In this document: one piece after another, positions 1 through 8,694 of the stretch
Numbering within the stretch: the first letter of the stretch is position 1
Layout of the letters: each line of letters starts with the position of its first letter
Origin: Treponema pedis
GTDB taxonomy: Bacteria; Spirochaetota; Spirochaetia; Treponematales; Treponemataceae
NCBI RefSeq assembly: GCF_017161325.1
Contig: NZ_CP045670.1
Location: 2,721,367 to 2,785,366, forward strand
DNA length: 64,000 bases
Direction of reading: 5' to 3'
Notes under the pieces: generated by a model
Database searches by the model: none
What the model was told of the DNA's origin: nothing
Seen by the model: the letters and a program-made list of their open reading frames with translations, nothing else
Program-made: the position numbers and the translations under genes

Positions 1-529
1 CTTTAAATGCCGAACCCTTTACAATCGGAGTATCTTCAGGGAAGCCGTAAGAAGACAAAGTTTCGCGAACCTCTTCTTCTACCAAGTCTACAAGGTCGGG
101 GTCATCAACAAGGTCAATCTTGTTAAGAAATACGATAATCGAGGGTACACCTACCTGACGTGCAAGAAGTATATGCTCTTTTGTCTGCGGCATAACCGAA
201 TCGGGTGCGGATACTACAAGAACGGCACCGTCCATCTGAGCGGCGCCGGTAATCATGTTTTTAACATAGTCGGCGTGTCCGGGACAGTCGATGTGAGCAT
301 AATGCCTTTTATCGGACTGATACTCCAAGTGCCTGGTGTTGATTGTAATACCTCGAGCCTTTTCTTCCGGCGCATTATCAATCTCGTCATATTTTAGAAG
401 CTTATCACCGTACTTCTTTGCACAATACGTAATGATTGCCGCCGAAAGAGTAGTTTTACCATGGTCAACGTGACCGATGGTACCAACGTTCATGTGAACT
501 TTCGTTCTGTTAAATTTTTCCTTTGCCAT
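1..529 (-). CDS. tuf: Elongation factor Tu, N-terminal part (3' end outside window)
   Basis: This gene encodes EF-Tu, the GTPase that delivers aminoacyl-tRNA to the ribosome. The reverse strand reads [20 protein letters not shown] followed by the P-loop GHVDHGKT, the classical EF-Tu start. About 176 codons are inside the window and the gene runs off the left edge. The ATG at 527-529 is preceded by a near-perfect AGGAGG Shine-Dalgarno sequence. Upstream lies a promoter with a perfect -10. The identification is secure; whether the genome has one or two tuf copies cannot be told here. Confidence 0.97.
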   Translation of the reverse strand, partial: MAKEKFNRTKVHMNVGTIGHVDHGKTTLSAAIITYCAKKYGDKLLKYDEIDNAPEEKARGITINTRHLEYQSDKRHYAHIDCPGHADYVKNMITGAAQMDGAVLVVSAPDSVMPQTKEHILLARQVGVPSIIVFLNKIDLVDDPDLVDLVEEEVRETLSSYGFPEDTPIVKGSAFK

Positions 530-571
530 GATATCCTCCTAAAAGACGTAGGCAAGTCTAATATTTCCCGC

Positions 572-600
572 ATTATAAATGACGAGATTTCAAAAGTTAA
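572..600 (-). promoter_or_regulatory. sigma-70 type promoter of tuf
   Basis: On the minus strand a perfect TATAAT (572-577) lies 17 nt downstream of TTAACT (595-600, 4 of 6 matches to TTGACA). It is correctly oriented about 40 nt upstream of the tuf start. Seen directly; promoter function is inferred. Confidence 0.6.
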
Positions 601-1052
601 CGAGTCTTTCAAATCGAAAAACAAGCTTAACAGCCTGAATCGAAAAAACATGCAGTGTGATTAAAATCAGATAAGACGGAAGGCTCATATTTAAAGCACT
701 TTTAGTTTATTATCCATAGGTTTTCGGATAATATTCGGATCCACCTGATGACCATCAAAACCGCCGCTTCGATGACTGGTTTGGTATCCTGCGGAATTTA
801 TTCACGATTCATCATAAAATGAATACCGGCACAAGCCTGCCTAAAAAAGGTTTTACGGCGGTGCAAAACTCCTAAAGAACACCGGCTTAAAATACCGCTC
901 AATAAGACAGAAACGGTTTTCAGCCATAAGTAAACAAGAAGCTTACTGTAAAATATAAGGAAGTTTATACCATAAAGAAAAAAAAATGTCAAGAGGATTT
1001 TTTATTAAAAATTTATAAATATAAGTTGTAAATTTCAAGCTTTTCGGAATTT
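601..1052. other. Intergenic stretch without a recognisable gene
   Basis: Between the tuf promoter and the end of the moxR gene there are only short open frames without plausible start signals or recognisable motifs. A 64-codon minus-strand frame (798-992) looks fortuitous. MoxR genes usually continue into DUF58/vWA-domain genes, and none is seen here. Confidence 0.5.
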
Positions 1053-2048
1053 TTAAGGCTGAGGAACAACGCTTAAAAGTTTTTCTATAATGTCATCGGA
1101 CGAAAGATTGTCGGCGGCCGCTTCGTAAGAAAGTTTTAAACGGTGCCGTAAGGCGGGGTAAGCCGCATACTTAATATCATCGGGAATTACAAAACCCCGC
1201 CCTTCAAAAAGAGCCCTTATCTTTGCACATTTTTGAATTGCAATTGCCGCCCTCGGAGACGCCCCGAAAAGGATATAGCTTAAATAATTTCCGCGCGAGT
1301 AGGCATCCTGTTTTACATTTTCTGCAGGACGAGTAGCCGCAACTATTGAAACGGCATACCTTGTTATCTCTTCCGCACATTTTATATTTTCGGCAGTTTG
1401 CCGCAATAACGCCAAATCTTCGGAATTTAAAACGGGCGAAAGTTTTTCTTCTTCATCGCCATCTTTTTCGGTTAAACGGGAAAATTTGTTTACAATACCG
1501 ATTTCCTCTTCAAGCGAAGGGTACGGAACAAAAAGTTTCAGTAAAAAACGGTCAAGCTCGGCTTCAGGAAGAGGGTAAGTCCCCTCCTGTTCTATAGGGT
1601 TTTGGGTAGCCAATACAAAAAAAGGAGACGGAAGTTTATACGAGGTTTCTCCGATAGTAACCTGTTTTTCAGCCATAGCCTCCAAAAGTGCGGACTGAAC
1701 CTTTGCAGGCGCCCTGTTTATTTCGTCCGCCAAAATAATATTTGAAAAAACCGGACCCTTGCGTACGGAAAATTGCCCCGGATTTTGCTGATAAATAAGA
1801 GTACCTATTAAGTCGGCGGGCAAAAGGTCGGGAGTAAATTGAATACGTTTAAACTCGGCATTTACGGTTTGTGCAAAAGTCTTTACTATAAGCGTTTTTG
1901 CAAGACCGGGAACTCCTTCAAGTAAAATATGACCTCCGGCAATAAAGCCCGTAAGGATCCCGTCTATAAGCTCGGTTTTTCCTACAATTTTTTGAGCCAT
2001 TTGTTTTCTAAAATTATCTATGACAGTTTTACACCTTGTTTCTTCCAT
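1053..2048 (-). CDS. MoxR-family AAA+ ATPase
   Basis: This is a MoxR-type AAA+ chaperone ATPase, a family linked to maturation of metal- or vWA-domain proteins. It shows Walker A GVPGLAKT, Walker B with ILADEINRAPAKVQ, sensor 1 ATQNPIEQEGTYPLPEAELD and the lid region with SPRA near the C-terminus. A frame upstream would start at 2093 and overlap thyX; the ATG at 2048 is preferred because AAGAGG lies about 6 nt upstream and the gene then begins 13 nt after the thyX stop. It probably forms an operon with thyX. Odd point: the usual downstream partners (DUF58, vWA/BatA-like) are absent. Confidence 0.9.
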   Translation of the reverse strand: MEETRCKTVIDNFRKQMAQKIVGKTELIDGILTGFIAGGHILLEGVPGLAKTLIVKTFAQTVNAEFKRIQFTPDLLPADLIGTLIYQQNPGQFSVRKGPVFSNIILADEINRAPAKVQSALLEAMAEKQVTIGETSYKLPSPFFVLATQNPIEQEGTYPLPEAELDRFLLKLFVPYPSLEEEIGIVNKFSRLTEKDGDEEEKLSPVLNSEDLALLRQTAENIKCAEEITRYAVSIVAATRPAENVKQDAYSRGNYLSYILFGASPRAAIAIQKCAKIRALFEGRGFVIPDDIKYAAYPALRHRLKLSYEAAADNLSSDDIIEKLLSVVPQP

Positions 2049-2061
2049 AAATACAAACCTC

Positions 2062-2898
2062 TTACAACTGCTTTCCGGTTTTAAGTTTTTCATTAAAGCG
2101 CTCCGAAGCCTTTCCGGTTAAACCGCTTTCTTTTCCGTCAAGCAAGTTACGTATTGCCTGAAGTTCTTCTGCCGAAAAATTAACTCCGTTTTTTTCGTGC
2201 CGCTCAAAAGAGGCGCAGGCAAGCGGAGCAACTTTTTTACAAATGTCAAACATCGTTTCAGCATAAACTCTTATTTCCTTTTGAGCATGGGAATCCATTC
2301 TAAGACGTAAAAAATGGAAGAGATTATGTAAATCGATTTGCCAATACCATTCCGTGTAGGTTGATAAGGGAAGGTTTATACGCGCCAATTCGCGGGCAAT
2401 ATTTTTATCCAAAAGCCCGCAATAAGCTTTATAAGAATCTTCCTGCTGCCGGGTTAAAGCCCGGATAACATCGCCGCTCAATTCATCGGAAACAGGTTCC
2501 GCTCCCCTGCCCTGCTTGTTATTGGAGCTTTGAAAAGCTATATCGCAAGGCTCCGGAACGTAAAATTCGTTTTTTAATACGGAATATCGGCCTGAAATTT
2601 CGTTTAGGCGGGCGGTTCTGTGCCTAATCCATTGGCGGGCAATAAAAATCGGAAGTTTAATATGAAAGGTTAAAACCACTTGCTCAAAGGGAGATGTATG
2701 TTTATTCCTTAAAAGATAATCGATAAGGGCCGCATCTTCCCGGACGGTTTTCGTACCCTGCCCGTAAGATACCCGTGCGGACTGTACAATACGTTCGTCC
2801 GTCCCCAGATAATCGACTAATCTTATAAATCCCTTATCGAGGACTTTAAATTCTTTATCTAAAATTTTTTCAGCTTCAAGCGATATACAGTGTGCCAT
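2062..2898 (-). CDS. thyX: Flavin-dependent thymidylate synthase
   Basis: ThyX converts dUMP to dTMP using methylene-tetrahydrofolate, FAD and NADPH. The ThyX motif RHRTARLNEISGRY starts at residue 92, matching RHRxxSxNExSxRY apart from the first serine. The substrate-binding regions upstream (ARVSYGQGT and HTSPFEQ) are intact. At 278 residues it is full length. The first ATG is used. It is the first gene of a probable thyX-moxR operon. Confidence 0.95.
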   Translation of the reverse strand: MAHCISLEAEKILDKEFKVLDKGFIRLVDYLGTDERIVQSARVSYGQGTKTVREDAALIDYLLRNKHTSPFEQVVLTFHIKLPIFIARQWIRHRTARLNEISGRYSVLKNEFYVPEPCDIAFQSSNNKQGRGAEPVSDELSGDVIRALTRQQEDSYKAYCGLLDKNIARELARINLPLSTYTEWYWQIDLHNLFHFLRLRMDSHAQKEIRVYAETMFDICKKVAPLACASFERHEKNGVNFSAEELQAIRNLLDGKESGLTGKASERFNEKLKTGKQL

Positions 2899-2954
2899 AA
2901 GTTATATTAGCATAACGGTATGAAAAAAACAAGAAGGCTTGAGTGTTATACAAT

Positions 2955-2992
2955 AAAAAAGCCGTAAAGTAATCACACTTTACGGCTTTTTT
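2955..2992 (-). terminator. Rho-independent terminator after the first small lipoprotein
   Basis: A perfect inverted repeat (AAAAAAGCCGTAAAGT, 6-nt loop, then its complement) flanked by A and T tracts lies 30 nt beyond the stop of the 3022-3507 gene. Symmetry would allow it to work in both directions. Confidence 0.85.
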
Positions 2993-3021
2993 CAAAGATT
3001 GCTTAATACTCTCGCCTAATT

Positions 3022-3507
3022 CTACTCATTAACCTTTTTAATGGCATCACCCGTGTAATCCGTAGTTTTTTTTGCTTTAAACCCGCTATGCTCGTCTCCC
3101 ACAACAAGAGTATCACCTTCCTCTGTATGAGAATATTTTCTATTATTAAAATAGAAGTTACCGTTTTTAAGTGTCCAGCCGGCAAACAGAGCTACAGGGT
3201 CATCAGTCCTTTTTAAATCTCCACCCTTCTCCGCTTTCGCATCATAGATTTGCCCGTCGGGGCCGATATAAATGTACAAATGTGTACCGTCTTTAGGATA
3301 ACCTTGACCCAAATACTCCGTTACCTCCCATACCGTATTCAAAAGTTCGGAAGGCTTTTCAGGGCTTGTATCAGTGCCGGACTTTCCGGGGGTTACAACG
3401 GCAGAGTCTTTTTTGGAGTTTATGCCGTTACCGTTGCAGCCCGCAATCGAAATTGTAAGCACCGCCGATATGCAAACGGCTAAAATAAATCTTTTTCGTC
3501 TTTTCAT
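3022..3507 (-). CDS. Small lipoprotein, paralogue 1 of 5
   Basis: This is an exported lipoprotein of unknown function, 161 residues. A basic start, a hydrophobic segment and the lipobox SIAGC put the lipidated cysteine at residue 24. The mature part carries the family signature shared with the four genes upstream: NTVWEV near the start of the folded part, then an LYIYIGPDGQIYDA block, and a hydrophobic block ending with VVGDE. A GTG at 3516 is possible, but the ATG at 3507 follows AAGAGGTG at good spacing. It is the most diverged member together with paralogue 2. No enzymatic motif is visible. Confidence 0.8.
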   Translation of the reverse strand: MKRRKRFILAVCISAVLTISIAGCNGNGINSKKDSAVVTPGKSGTDTSPEKPSELLNTVWEVTEYLGQGYPKDGTHLYIYIGPDGQIYDAKAEKGGDLKRTDDPVALFAGWTLKNGNFYFNNRKYSHTEEGDTLVVGDEHSGFKAKKTTDYTGDAIKKVNE

Positions 3508-3555
3508 TTTAAACACCTCTTTAAATTAAAACATTCGGTTTTATCAAAATAAAAA

Positions 3556-3585
3556 AGACCGTAAAATAAAGTTACATTACAGTCT
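3556..3585 (-). terminator. Imperfect hairpin between lipoprotein paralogues 1 and 2
   Basis: AGACCGTAA pairs with TTACAGTCT (one G-U type mismatch), echoing the GCCGTAAA...TTTACGGC hairpins of the other paralogues. It lies beyond the stronger hairpin at 3690-3729 and is probably a degenerate copy. Confidence 0.4.
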
Positions 3586-3689
3586 TCCTTATTTATTCTA
3601 AAAGCACCTTTAAAAAAGCGGGAAAAACTTTTTAAAAGACGCCTTAAATTTTTATCAATGACTTGCAAAAATATCGCAGTCGAAATTTA

Positions 3690-3729
3690 AGTAAACCTTT
3701 TAAAAACAAATATTTTTAAAAGGTTTACT
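3690..3729 (-). terminator. Strong terminator hairpin after lipoprotein paralogue 2
   Basis: A perfect 17-bp inverted repeat (AGTAAACCTTTTAAAAA and its complement) with a 6-nt loop starts about 27 nt after the stop of the 3757-4245 gene. It has a T-rich tail on the minus strand. Confidence 0.75.
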
Positions 3730-3756
3730 CACGGGTATTACGAAAAATAAAGCGGG

Positions 3757-4245
3757 CTATCGGGGTAAACAGCTTTTAATCATGTCTTTAGAAGGTGTTC
3801 CGCGGGTATCCGCCTTTTTTGCTTTTACATCTACAATCTTTAAACCGCCCTTATTCAAATGAACTATAAGAACTCTGTCTTTTACTTCATAAGAACTTTT
3901 ACCGTTCGGTGTATATAAATAGCCGTCTTTTACATCTACAAAACCAAAAAAACGCTCTCCTTCATTGGGATATCGCAAATTACCGACCGTATCTTTGACG
4001 GCCTCATACAGTTTACCTGCGGAATCCGCATAAATATAGTAGTTAGTTATACCGACCTTGCCATACGACGTGGAATCTACCGATTCAACTTCCCATATCT
4101 TATCGAAAATACCGTCAGCTGCGGGCTTGGCAACGGCAACACGCGGCGGACTTACATTGCCTCCTGCCTGGCCTCTGCAACCTGCACTTAAAAAAGCCGC
4201 ACAAATCAATAACGCTAACGCACCTATAGTTAATCTTAATTTCAT
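3757..4245 (-). CDS. Small lipoprotein, paralogue 2 of 5
   Basis: This 162-residue lipoprotein has its lipobox LSAGC with cysteine at residue 23. It shares the family architecture: DKIWEVESVD, a YYIYADSAGKLYEAVK block (the YIY-x-G-x-IYEA element of the family), then YEVKDRVLIVH. The start ATG follows AAGGAG. The tail differs from the other copies (ends in SCLPR), so it is an older duplicate. Function is unknown. Confidence 0.8.
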   Translation of the reverse strand: MKLRLTIGALALLICAAFLSAGCRGQAGGNVSPPRVAVAKPAADGIFDKIWEVESVDSTSYGKVGITNYYIYADSAGKLYEAVKDTVGNLRYPNEGERFFGFVDVKDGYLYTPNGKSSYEVKDRVLIVHLNKGGLKIVDVKAKKADTRGTPSKDMIKSCLPR

Positions 4246-4353
4246 TTAAAAACTCCTTAATTTTGAATACACTTTCATATTTATCAATTTTGTTAATTTT
4301 GTCAAGAGAATAAACGCTCAAAACATAAAAAAAATTGCTTAAAAAAAAGAAAA

Positions 4354-4386
4354 AAGCGGCAGTGAAAATAAATTTTCCGTTACCGC
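4354..4386 (-). terminator. Imperfect terminator hairpin after lipoprotein paralogue 3
   Basis: GCGGCAGTGAAAA pairs imperfectly with TTTTCCGTTACCGC about 20 nt downstream of the 4408 stop codon. It occupies the same place as the stronger hairpins after paralogues 4 and 5. Confidence 0.45.
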
Positions 4387-4407
4387 CTTGTTATTTTTTA
4401 AATAATT

Positions 4408-4905
4408 TCAGTTTTGCGGAGCATTTTTAATTTCTTCCCCTGTAGGACTGGTAATTCTTTTTGCCTTTAGGTTAAAATTTCCTTGATTGGGAGTAAAATC
4501 TCCTACAGTTAAGATATCTCCTGTTACCTTGTGAGGGACTTCCTTACCATCTACCGTAAATTTATTATTTTTAAATTTCACGGTTCCAAATAAATCGGGA
4601 TTAGGTTTCCTTAAATTCTCCTGATTTAAAGCTTTTATCGCTTCATATATAGTTCCGTCCTCTCCAATATAGATATAGTAATGCTCGCTATTTGTTTCAG
4701 GATAAGAATCGCCCCACAGCACTTCGGCTTCCCATACCGTATTTAAAATATTTTCTTGAGCTTCTTTTTTATCGGCTTGGGTTTCTTCTTTTTTGTCGGT
4801 TTGTTTTTCAGAACTTGCAGGTTTTACCGGACAAGCCGTTAAAAACATTAAACCTAATAAGACGGTTATTCCTGCAATTAAATTCGATTTTCTTTGTTTA
4901 TTCAT
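4408..4905 (-). CDS. Small lipoprotein, paralogue 3 of 5
   Basis: This 165-residue lipoprotein has its lipobox MFLTAC with cysteine at residue 25, followed by a charged KK/E-rich linker. The folded part carries NTVWEAEV, HYYIYIGEDGTIYEA and LTVGDF. A longer frame begins at 4950, but the ATG at 4905 is preceded by GAGGAG and aligns exactly with the starts of paralogues 4 and 5; the extra upstream residues are also duplicated in paralogue 4, which shows that the leader DNA was copied too. Function is unknown. Confidence 0.82.
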   Translation of the reverse strand: MNKQRKSNLIAGITVLLGLMFLTACPVKPASSEKQTDKKEETQADKKEAQENILNTVWEAEVLWGDSYPETNSEHYYIYIGEDGTIYEAIKALNQENLRKPNPDLFGTVKFKNNKFTVDGKEVPHKVTGDILTVGDFTPNQGNFNLKAKRITSPTGEEIKNAPQN

Positions 4906-4960
4906 TTTAAACTCCTCTTCATTTTCACGAATATTTTTTTTATTTATCAAATTTAAAAAT

Positions 4961-4986
4961 AAAAGCCGTAAATTTTTACGGCTTTT
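4961..4986 (-). terminator. Terminator between lipoprotein paralogues 3 and 4
   Basis: The perfect hairpin AAAAGCCGTAAATTTTTACGGCTTTT-type sequence (stem AAAAGCCGTAAA) follows the stop of the 5009-5503 gene. It is nearly identical to the hairpin at 5560-5585. Confidence 0.8.
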
Positions 4987-5008
4987 ATTATGTCGTATAT
5001 TGTAAAAA

Positions 5009-5503
5009 CTATTGAATCTGTTCCGCTTCAGCTTTGTTCTTTTGAACAGCCATTATTTCCTGCCCTGTAGGAGAATCTACTTTAACGGCTTCAAGACCGA
5101 AACCGCCCTTCTTACCTGGTTCTCCTACAGTCAAAGTACCGTTTTTCAGCGTATAAGTATAATCTACACCCTCAAAAGTAAATATATTGCTTTTAAAATT
5201 TGCACCCTCAAGCCATTTTTGTTCAGGTTCTTTTAAAAAACCGGTATTTTTATCTTTTTCAGCCTCGTATACGGAACCGTCATTTGAAACATAGATATAG
5301 CGGTGCGGAGAAGTATCCGGACGGTACTTTCCATAGAATGCGGTTATATCCCATACCGTATCTAAAATATTTTCTTGAACTTCTTCTTTTTTATCGGTTT
5401 GTTTTTCAGAACGTGCAGGTTTCACGGGACAAGCCGTTAAAAGCATTAAACCTAATAAAGCGGTTATTCCTGCAAGTAAAACCGATTTTCTTTGTTTACT
5501 CAT
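5009..5503 (-). CDS. Small lipoprotein, paralogue 4 of 5
   Basis: This 164-residue lipoprotein has its lipobox MLLTAC with cysteine at residue 25 and signature blocks DTVWDITAF, RYIYVSNDGSVYEAEKDK and LTVGEPGKKGGFGLEAVKV. The C-terminal SPTGQEIMAVQKN is shared almost unchanged with paralogue 5. The ATG at 5503 follows GAGGAG; the frame can be extended to 5548 but that part is the duplicated untranslated leader. Together with paralogues 3 and 5 it reflects recent tandem duplication. Function is unknown. Confidence 0.82.
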   Translation of the reverse strand: MSKQRKSVLLAGITALLGLMLLTACPVKPARSEKQTDKKEEVQENILDTVWDITAFYGKYRPDTSPHRYIYVSNDGSVYEAEKDKNTGFLKEPEQKWLEGANFKSNIFTFEGVDYTYTLKNGTLTVGEPGKKGGFGLEAVKVDSPTGQEIMAVQKNKAEAEQIQ

Positions 5504-5559
5504 TTTAAACTCCTCTTCATTTTCACGGATATTTTTTTTATTTATCAAAATTTAAAAAT

Positions 5560-5585
5560 AAAAGCCGTAAAATTTTACGGCTTTT
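5560..5585 (-). terminator. Terminator between lipoprotein paralogues 4 and 5
   Basis: A perfect inverted repeat with stem AAAAGCCGTAAAA lies about 22 nt after the stop of the 5608-6099 gene. Nearly the same hairpin and flanks occur at 4961-4986. Confidence 0.8.
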
Positions 5586-5607
5586 ATTATGTTGTATATT
5601 GTAAAAA

Positions 5608-6099
5608 TTATTGAAGCTTCTCTGCTTCAGCTCCGTTCTTTTGAACAGCCATTATTTCCTGCCCTGTAGGTGAAGTTACTTTAACGGCTTCAAGACCGAA
5701 GCTGCCGCTCTTACGGGGTTCTCCTACAGTCAAAACACCGTCTTTCAGCGTATAAGGGTATTTTTGACCGCCTTGTACAAACTGATTATTTTCAACTTTT
5801 GCATTACCGCCAAGCAAAGGTATATCAGGCTTCTTTAACTCTGCCCCATTATCTTTTTCAGCTTCATAAACGGTACCGTCCGGACCTATATAAATATAAT
5901 AATGTTTATTCCCATTAGGATACCCATCATTACCATACCACTTTACTTCAAAAACCGAATTCAAGACGCTTTCGGGTGTTACTTCCGATTTTTTTTCATC
6001 GGCAGGCTTTGCAGGTGTTACGGGACAAGCCGTTAAAAACATTGTCAGCAATAAAGCGGATATTCCTGTAATTAAAATAGATGTTCTTTGTTTAGTCAT
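5608..6099 (-). CDS. Small lipoprotein, paralogue 5 of 5
   Basis: This is the first-transcribed member of the array, 163 residues, lipobox MFLTAC with cysteine at 25. It carries NSVFEVKWYG, HYYIYIGPDGTVYEAEKDN and LTVGEPRKSGSFGLEAVKV, with the same C-terminal SPTGQEIMAVQKN as paralogue 4. The ATG follows GAGGAG. The gene is divergent from ftsH. Each member has its own downstream hairpin, so expression of single members is likely. Function is unknown; an outer-membrane or periplasmic lipoprotein is inferred. Confidence 0.82.
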   Translation of the reverse strand: MTKQRTSILITGISALLLTMFLTACPVTPAKPADEKKSEVTPESVLNSVFEVKWYGNDGYPNGNKHYYIYIGPDGTVYEAEKDNGAELKKPDIPLLGGNAKVENNQFVQGGQKYPYTLKDGVLTVGEPRKSGSFGLEAVKVTSPTGQEIMAVQKNGAEAEKLQ

Positions 6100-6380
6100 T
6101 TTAAACTCCTCTTCGTAATTCTTACGAAAATTGATATATCTCTATTATATATATTTTCTCCTTTTTTGTCAATATAAAATGAATAATAAAAAGCTTTAAG
6201 ATAATTAAATTTTACCTTACGGCTATGTTTTGTACCGTATTAAAAAAACAACTTGATATTTTTGATTTTTTATGTCATCGGGAAGATAAAAAACAAACCG
6301 ATATTTTCCCCTTCCTATCGACTTTTTACGTTTTTTTGTGTATTATATATTTAAATAGATAATCGTAATTTGGAGAATTT

Positions 6381-8408
6381 ATGGGCAACGAAAATAAAGA
6401 TAAGGATAAAAACAAAAATCAAAATGATCCTTTTAACTTTTTTAATTTTGACAATGACGAAAACGACAAAAATATGTCCAAACCCCCGTTTTTTTCGATG
6501 TGGCTTTTACTTCCGTTAGTAGTAGTAATTATAATTTTGGTAAACCAATTTATAGCCCTGGAAAGAGCGGCTATGATTCCCTTTTCGGAATTTAAAGACA
6601 GGGTTGCGTCAGGGCAAATAAAAAAAATAGTATTGGGTCCCGTTTATTTTACGGGCTATACTACTGCCGAAATTGAAGATAAATCTTTTTCAAGTAAACT
6701 TTTTTCTTTTTCTTCTCCCCGAGCTTCCAATGAATATACAACAGCGGGAATCCTTACCGAAGATTTTTTACGCCTTTTAGATGAAAAGAAAATTATTTAT
6801 TCAATGAAACCTAACGAAAAAAATTATTTTTTGGATATTCTTTTGCAATGGCTTTTACCCTTCGGCATAGTTATTTTATTTTGGAGGGCCGTAATGAAGC
6901 GGGTAACGCATAATATGGGAGGCTTGGGCGGAAGCTTTTTTTCTCCCGGTCAAGCAAGGCGTGCCGCAATAGACGAAGGAAAGGTTACTACACGTTTTAA
7001 AGACGTTGCAGGCGTTGATGAAGCAAAAGAAGAATTAATGGAAGTTGTGGATTTTTTAAAATATCCTAAAAAATATACCGAAATAGGCGGAAAAATTCCT
7101 CGGGGCGTTTTACTTGTAGGGCCTCCGGGAACCGGAAAAACTTTACTTGCGCGCGCCGTTGCAGGTGAAGCGGGTGTTCCTTTTTTCAGAATAAGCGGTT
7201 CGGATTTTGTTGAAATGTTTGTAGGCGTCGGAGCTTCCCGTGTACGCGATTTATTCCGCCAAGCCCGCGAAAAAGCTCCGTGTATAATCTTTATAGATGA
7301 ATTGGACGCTATCGGAAAATCGAGAATAAATTCCATGTCTTCAAACGATGAGCGCGAACAAACTTTAAACCAGCTCTTAGTCGAAATGGACGGCTTTGAT
7401 AATACCACAGGTTTAATCCTTTTAGCGGCGACAAACCGTCCTGACGTTTTAGACCCCGCTCTGTTACGTCCCGGCCGGTTTGACAGACAGGTAGTAGTAG
7501 ACCGCCCGGATTTAAAAGGCAGACAAATGATTTTAGAGCTTCACTCAAAAAACGTTAAACTTGACGAAACCGCCAATCTGTCGGAAACAGCAAGAATTAC
7601 CAGCGGCTGTTCCGGAGCGGACTTGGCAAATATTATAAATGAAGCGGCCTTACTTGCAGTCCGCAAGGGACGAAAAAAAGTTTCAATGAGCGATTTGGAC
7701 GAAGCCGTTGAAAAAGCCATGATAGGTTTACAAAAAAAATCCAAAGTTATCCGCGAAGAAGAGCGGCGCATTATTGCCTATCATGAAACCGGTCATGCAA
7801 TTCTGGGAACATTTACGGAAGGAGCCGACAAGGTTCATAAGGTAACAATTGTTCCTCGCGGAACGGGAACTTTAGGATACACATTCCATATACCTGAAGA
7901 CGATAAACACATCGTAACCCAAAAACAGCTCATTGCCGAAATTGATGTATTGCTGGGAGGACGGGCTGCCGAGCAGGTTACTTTCAATATGGTTTCTACG
8001 GGAGCCGCGAACGACCTTGCAAGAGCTACGGACATTGCAAGAAGCCTTATTACGGAATACGGTATGAGTGAAAAGTTTAAAAACGTAGCCTTAAGCAAAC
8101 GCGGGGCGGGTTATCTCGGAAATAACGAACCTCAACTTGTACGTGAATATGCTGAAACGACACAGCAATATATTGACGAGGAAATTGCTAAAATAATTGA
8201 TGAACGTTACGAATGCGCCATAAAAATGCTGAACGAAAAAAAGCCTTTGCTTGAATATATAGCACAAAGACTTTTGGAAAAAGAAACGATAGAAAACGAT
8301 GAATTTAAGGCAATTATTGCGGCCGAAAATAATTTGGAATCGCTTAGCGGCGGAACTTCCGCCGTAACGGCGGAAACGGAAACTGCGGAAAAGCAAACGG
8401 AAAATTAA
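6381..8408 (+). CDS. ftsH: ATP-dependent zinc metalloprotease FtsH
   Basis: FtsH is the membrane-anchored AAA+ protease that degrades misfolded membrane proteins and some regulators. The 675 residues show two membrane segments (about 41-60 and 152-172) flanking a periplasmic domain, Walker A GPPGTGKT at 247-254, Walker [10 protein letters not shown], the second region of homology [20 protein letters not shown], and the zinc site HETGH at 468-472 followed by the downstream metal ligand region. The ATG follows TTTGGAG. The low-complexity Asn/Lys/Asp-rich N-terminus (first 30 residues) is longer than in E. coli. Confidence 0.97.
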   Translation: MGNENKDKDKNKNQNDPFNFFNFDNDENDKNMSKPPFFSMWLLLPLVVVIIILVNQFIALERAAMIPFSEFKDRVASGQIKKIVLGPVYFTGYTTAEIEDKSFSSKLFSFSSPRASNEYTTAGILTEDFLRLLDEKKIIYSMKPNEKNYFLDILLQWLLPFGIVILFWRAVMKRVTHNMGGLGGSFFSPGQARRAAIDEGKVTTRFKDVAGVDEAKEELMEVVDFLKYPKKYTEIGGKIPRGVLLVGPPGTGKTLLARAVAGEAGVPFFRISGSDFVEMFVGVGASRVRDLFRQAREKAPCIIFIDELDAIGKSRINSMSSNDEREQTLNQLLVEMDGFDNTTGLILLAATNRPDVLDPALLRPGRFDRQVVVDRPDLKGRQMILELHSKNVKLDETANLSETARITSGCSGADLANIINEAALLAVRKGRKKVSMSDLDEAVEKAMIGLQKKSKVIREEERRIIAYHETGHAILGTFTEGADKVHKVTIVPRGTGTLGYTFHIPEDDKHIVTQKQLIAEIDVLLGGRAAEQVTFNMVSTGAANDLARATDIARSLITEYGMSEKFKNVALSKRGAGYLGNNEPQLVREYAETTQQYIDEEIAKIIDERYECAIKMLNEKKPLLEYIAQRLLEKETIENDEFKAIIAAENNLESLSGGTSAVTAETETAEKQTEN

Positions 8409-8422
8409 AAAATTCGGCATAT

Positions 8423-8459
8423 AAACCCGGTTTACTTACGGTAAATCGGGTTTATTTTT
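8423..8459 (+). terminator. Terminator of ftsH
   Basis: AAACCCGGTTTAC pairs with GTAAATCGGGTTT (one G-U pair), loop TTACG, followed by ATTTTTG. It lies 15 nt past the ftsH stop. Confidence 0.8.
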
Positions 8460-8528
8460 GCCGATAGCATGAAAAATTTCAATATATACAAAACCTTAAA
8501 AAGCAATAACCGGAAAAACTCATTAAAA

Positions 8529-8655
8529 AATAAATATTATAAAAAGTCCCTTAAAAAAACACCGAATTTACAAAAAACTCCCTTGAAAAAAATAATAAAT
8601 ATTATAAAAAGTCCCTTAAAAAAACGCCGAATTTATAAAAAACTCCCTTGAAAAA
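8529..8655. repeat. Two tandem copies of a 65-bp AT-rich repeat
   Basis: The unit from 8529 repeats from 8594 with very few changes (for example CACCG against CGCCG). Each unit contains TATTATAAAAAGTCCCTTAA and AACTCCCTTGAAAAA. The tract lies between the ftsH terminator and the GTG start of the next gene; the 60-codon frame over it is a by-product. Confidence 0.85.
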
Positions 8656-8694
8656 TAATAAAACTTACGTATAATAAATATCGGAGGCTTTCTT

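Noticed and set aside
173-664. Plus-strand open frames opposite tuf and its leader
   Set aside because: They are antisense shadows of the conserved EF-Tu reading frame and have no start signals.
8469-8651. 60-codon Lys/Asn-rich frame downstream of ftsH
   Set aside because: It is the translation of the 65-bp AT-rich direct repeat.
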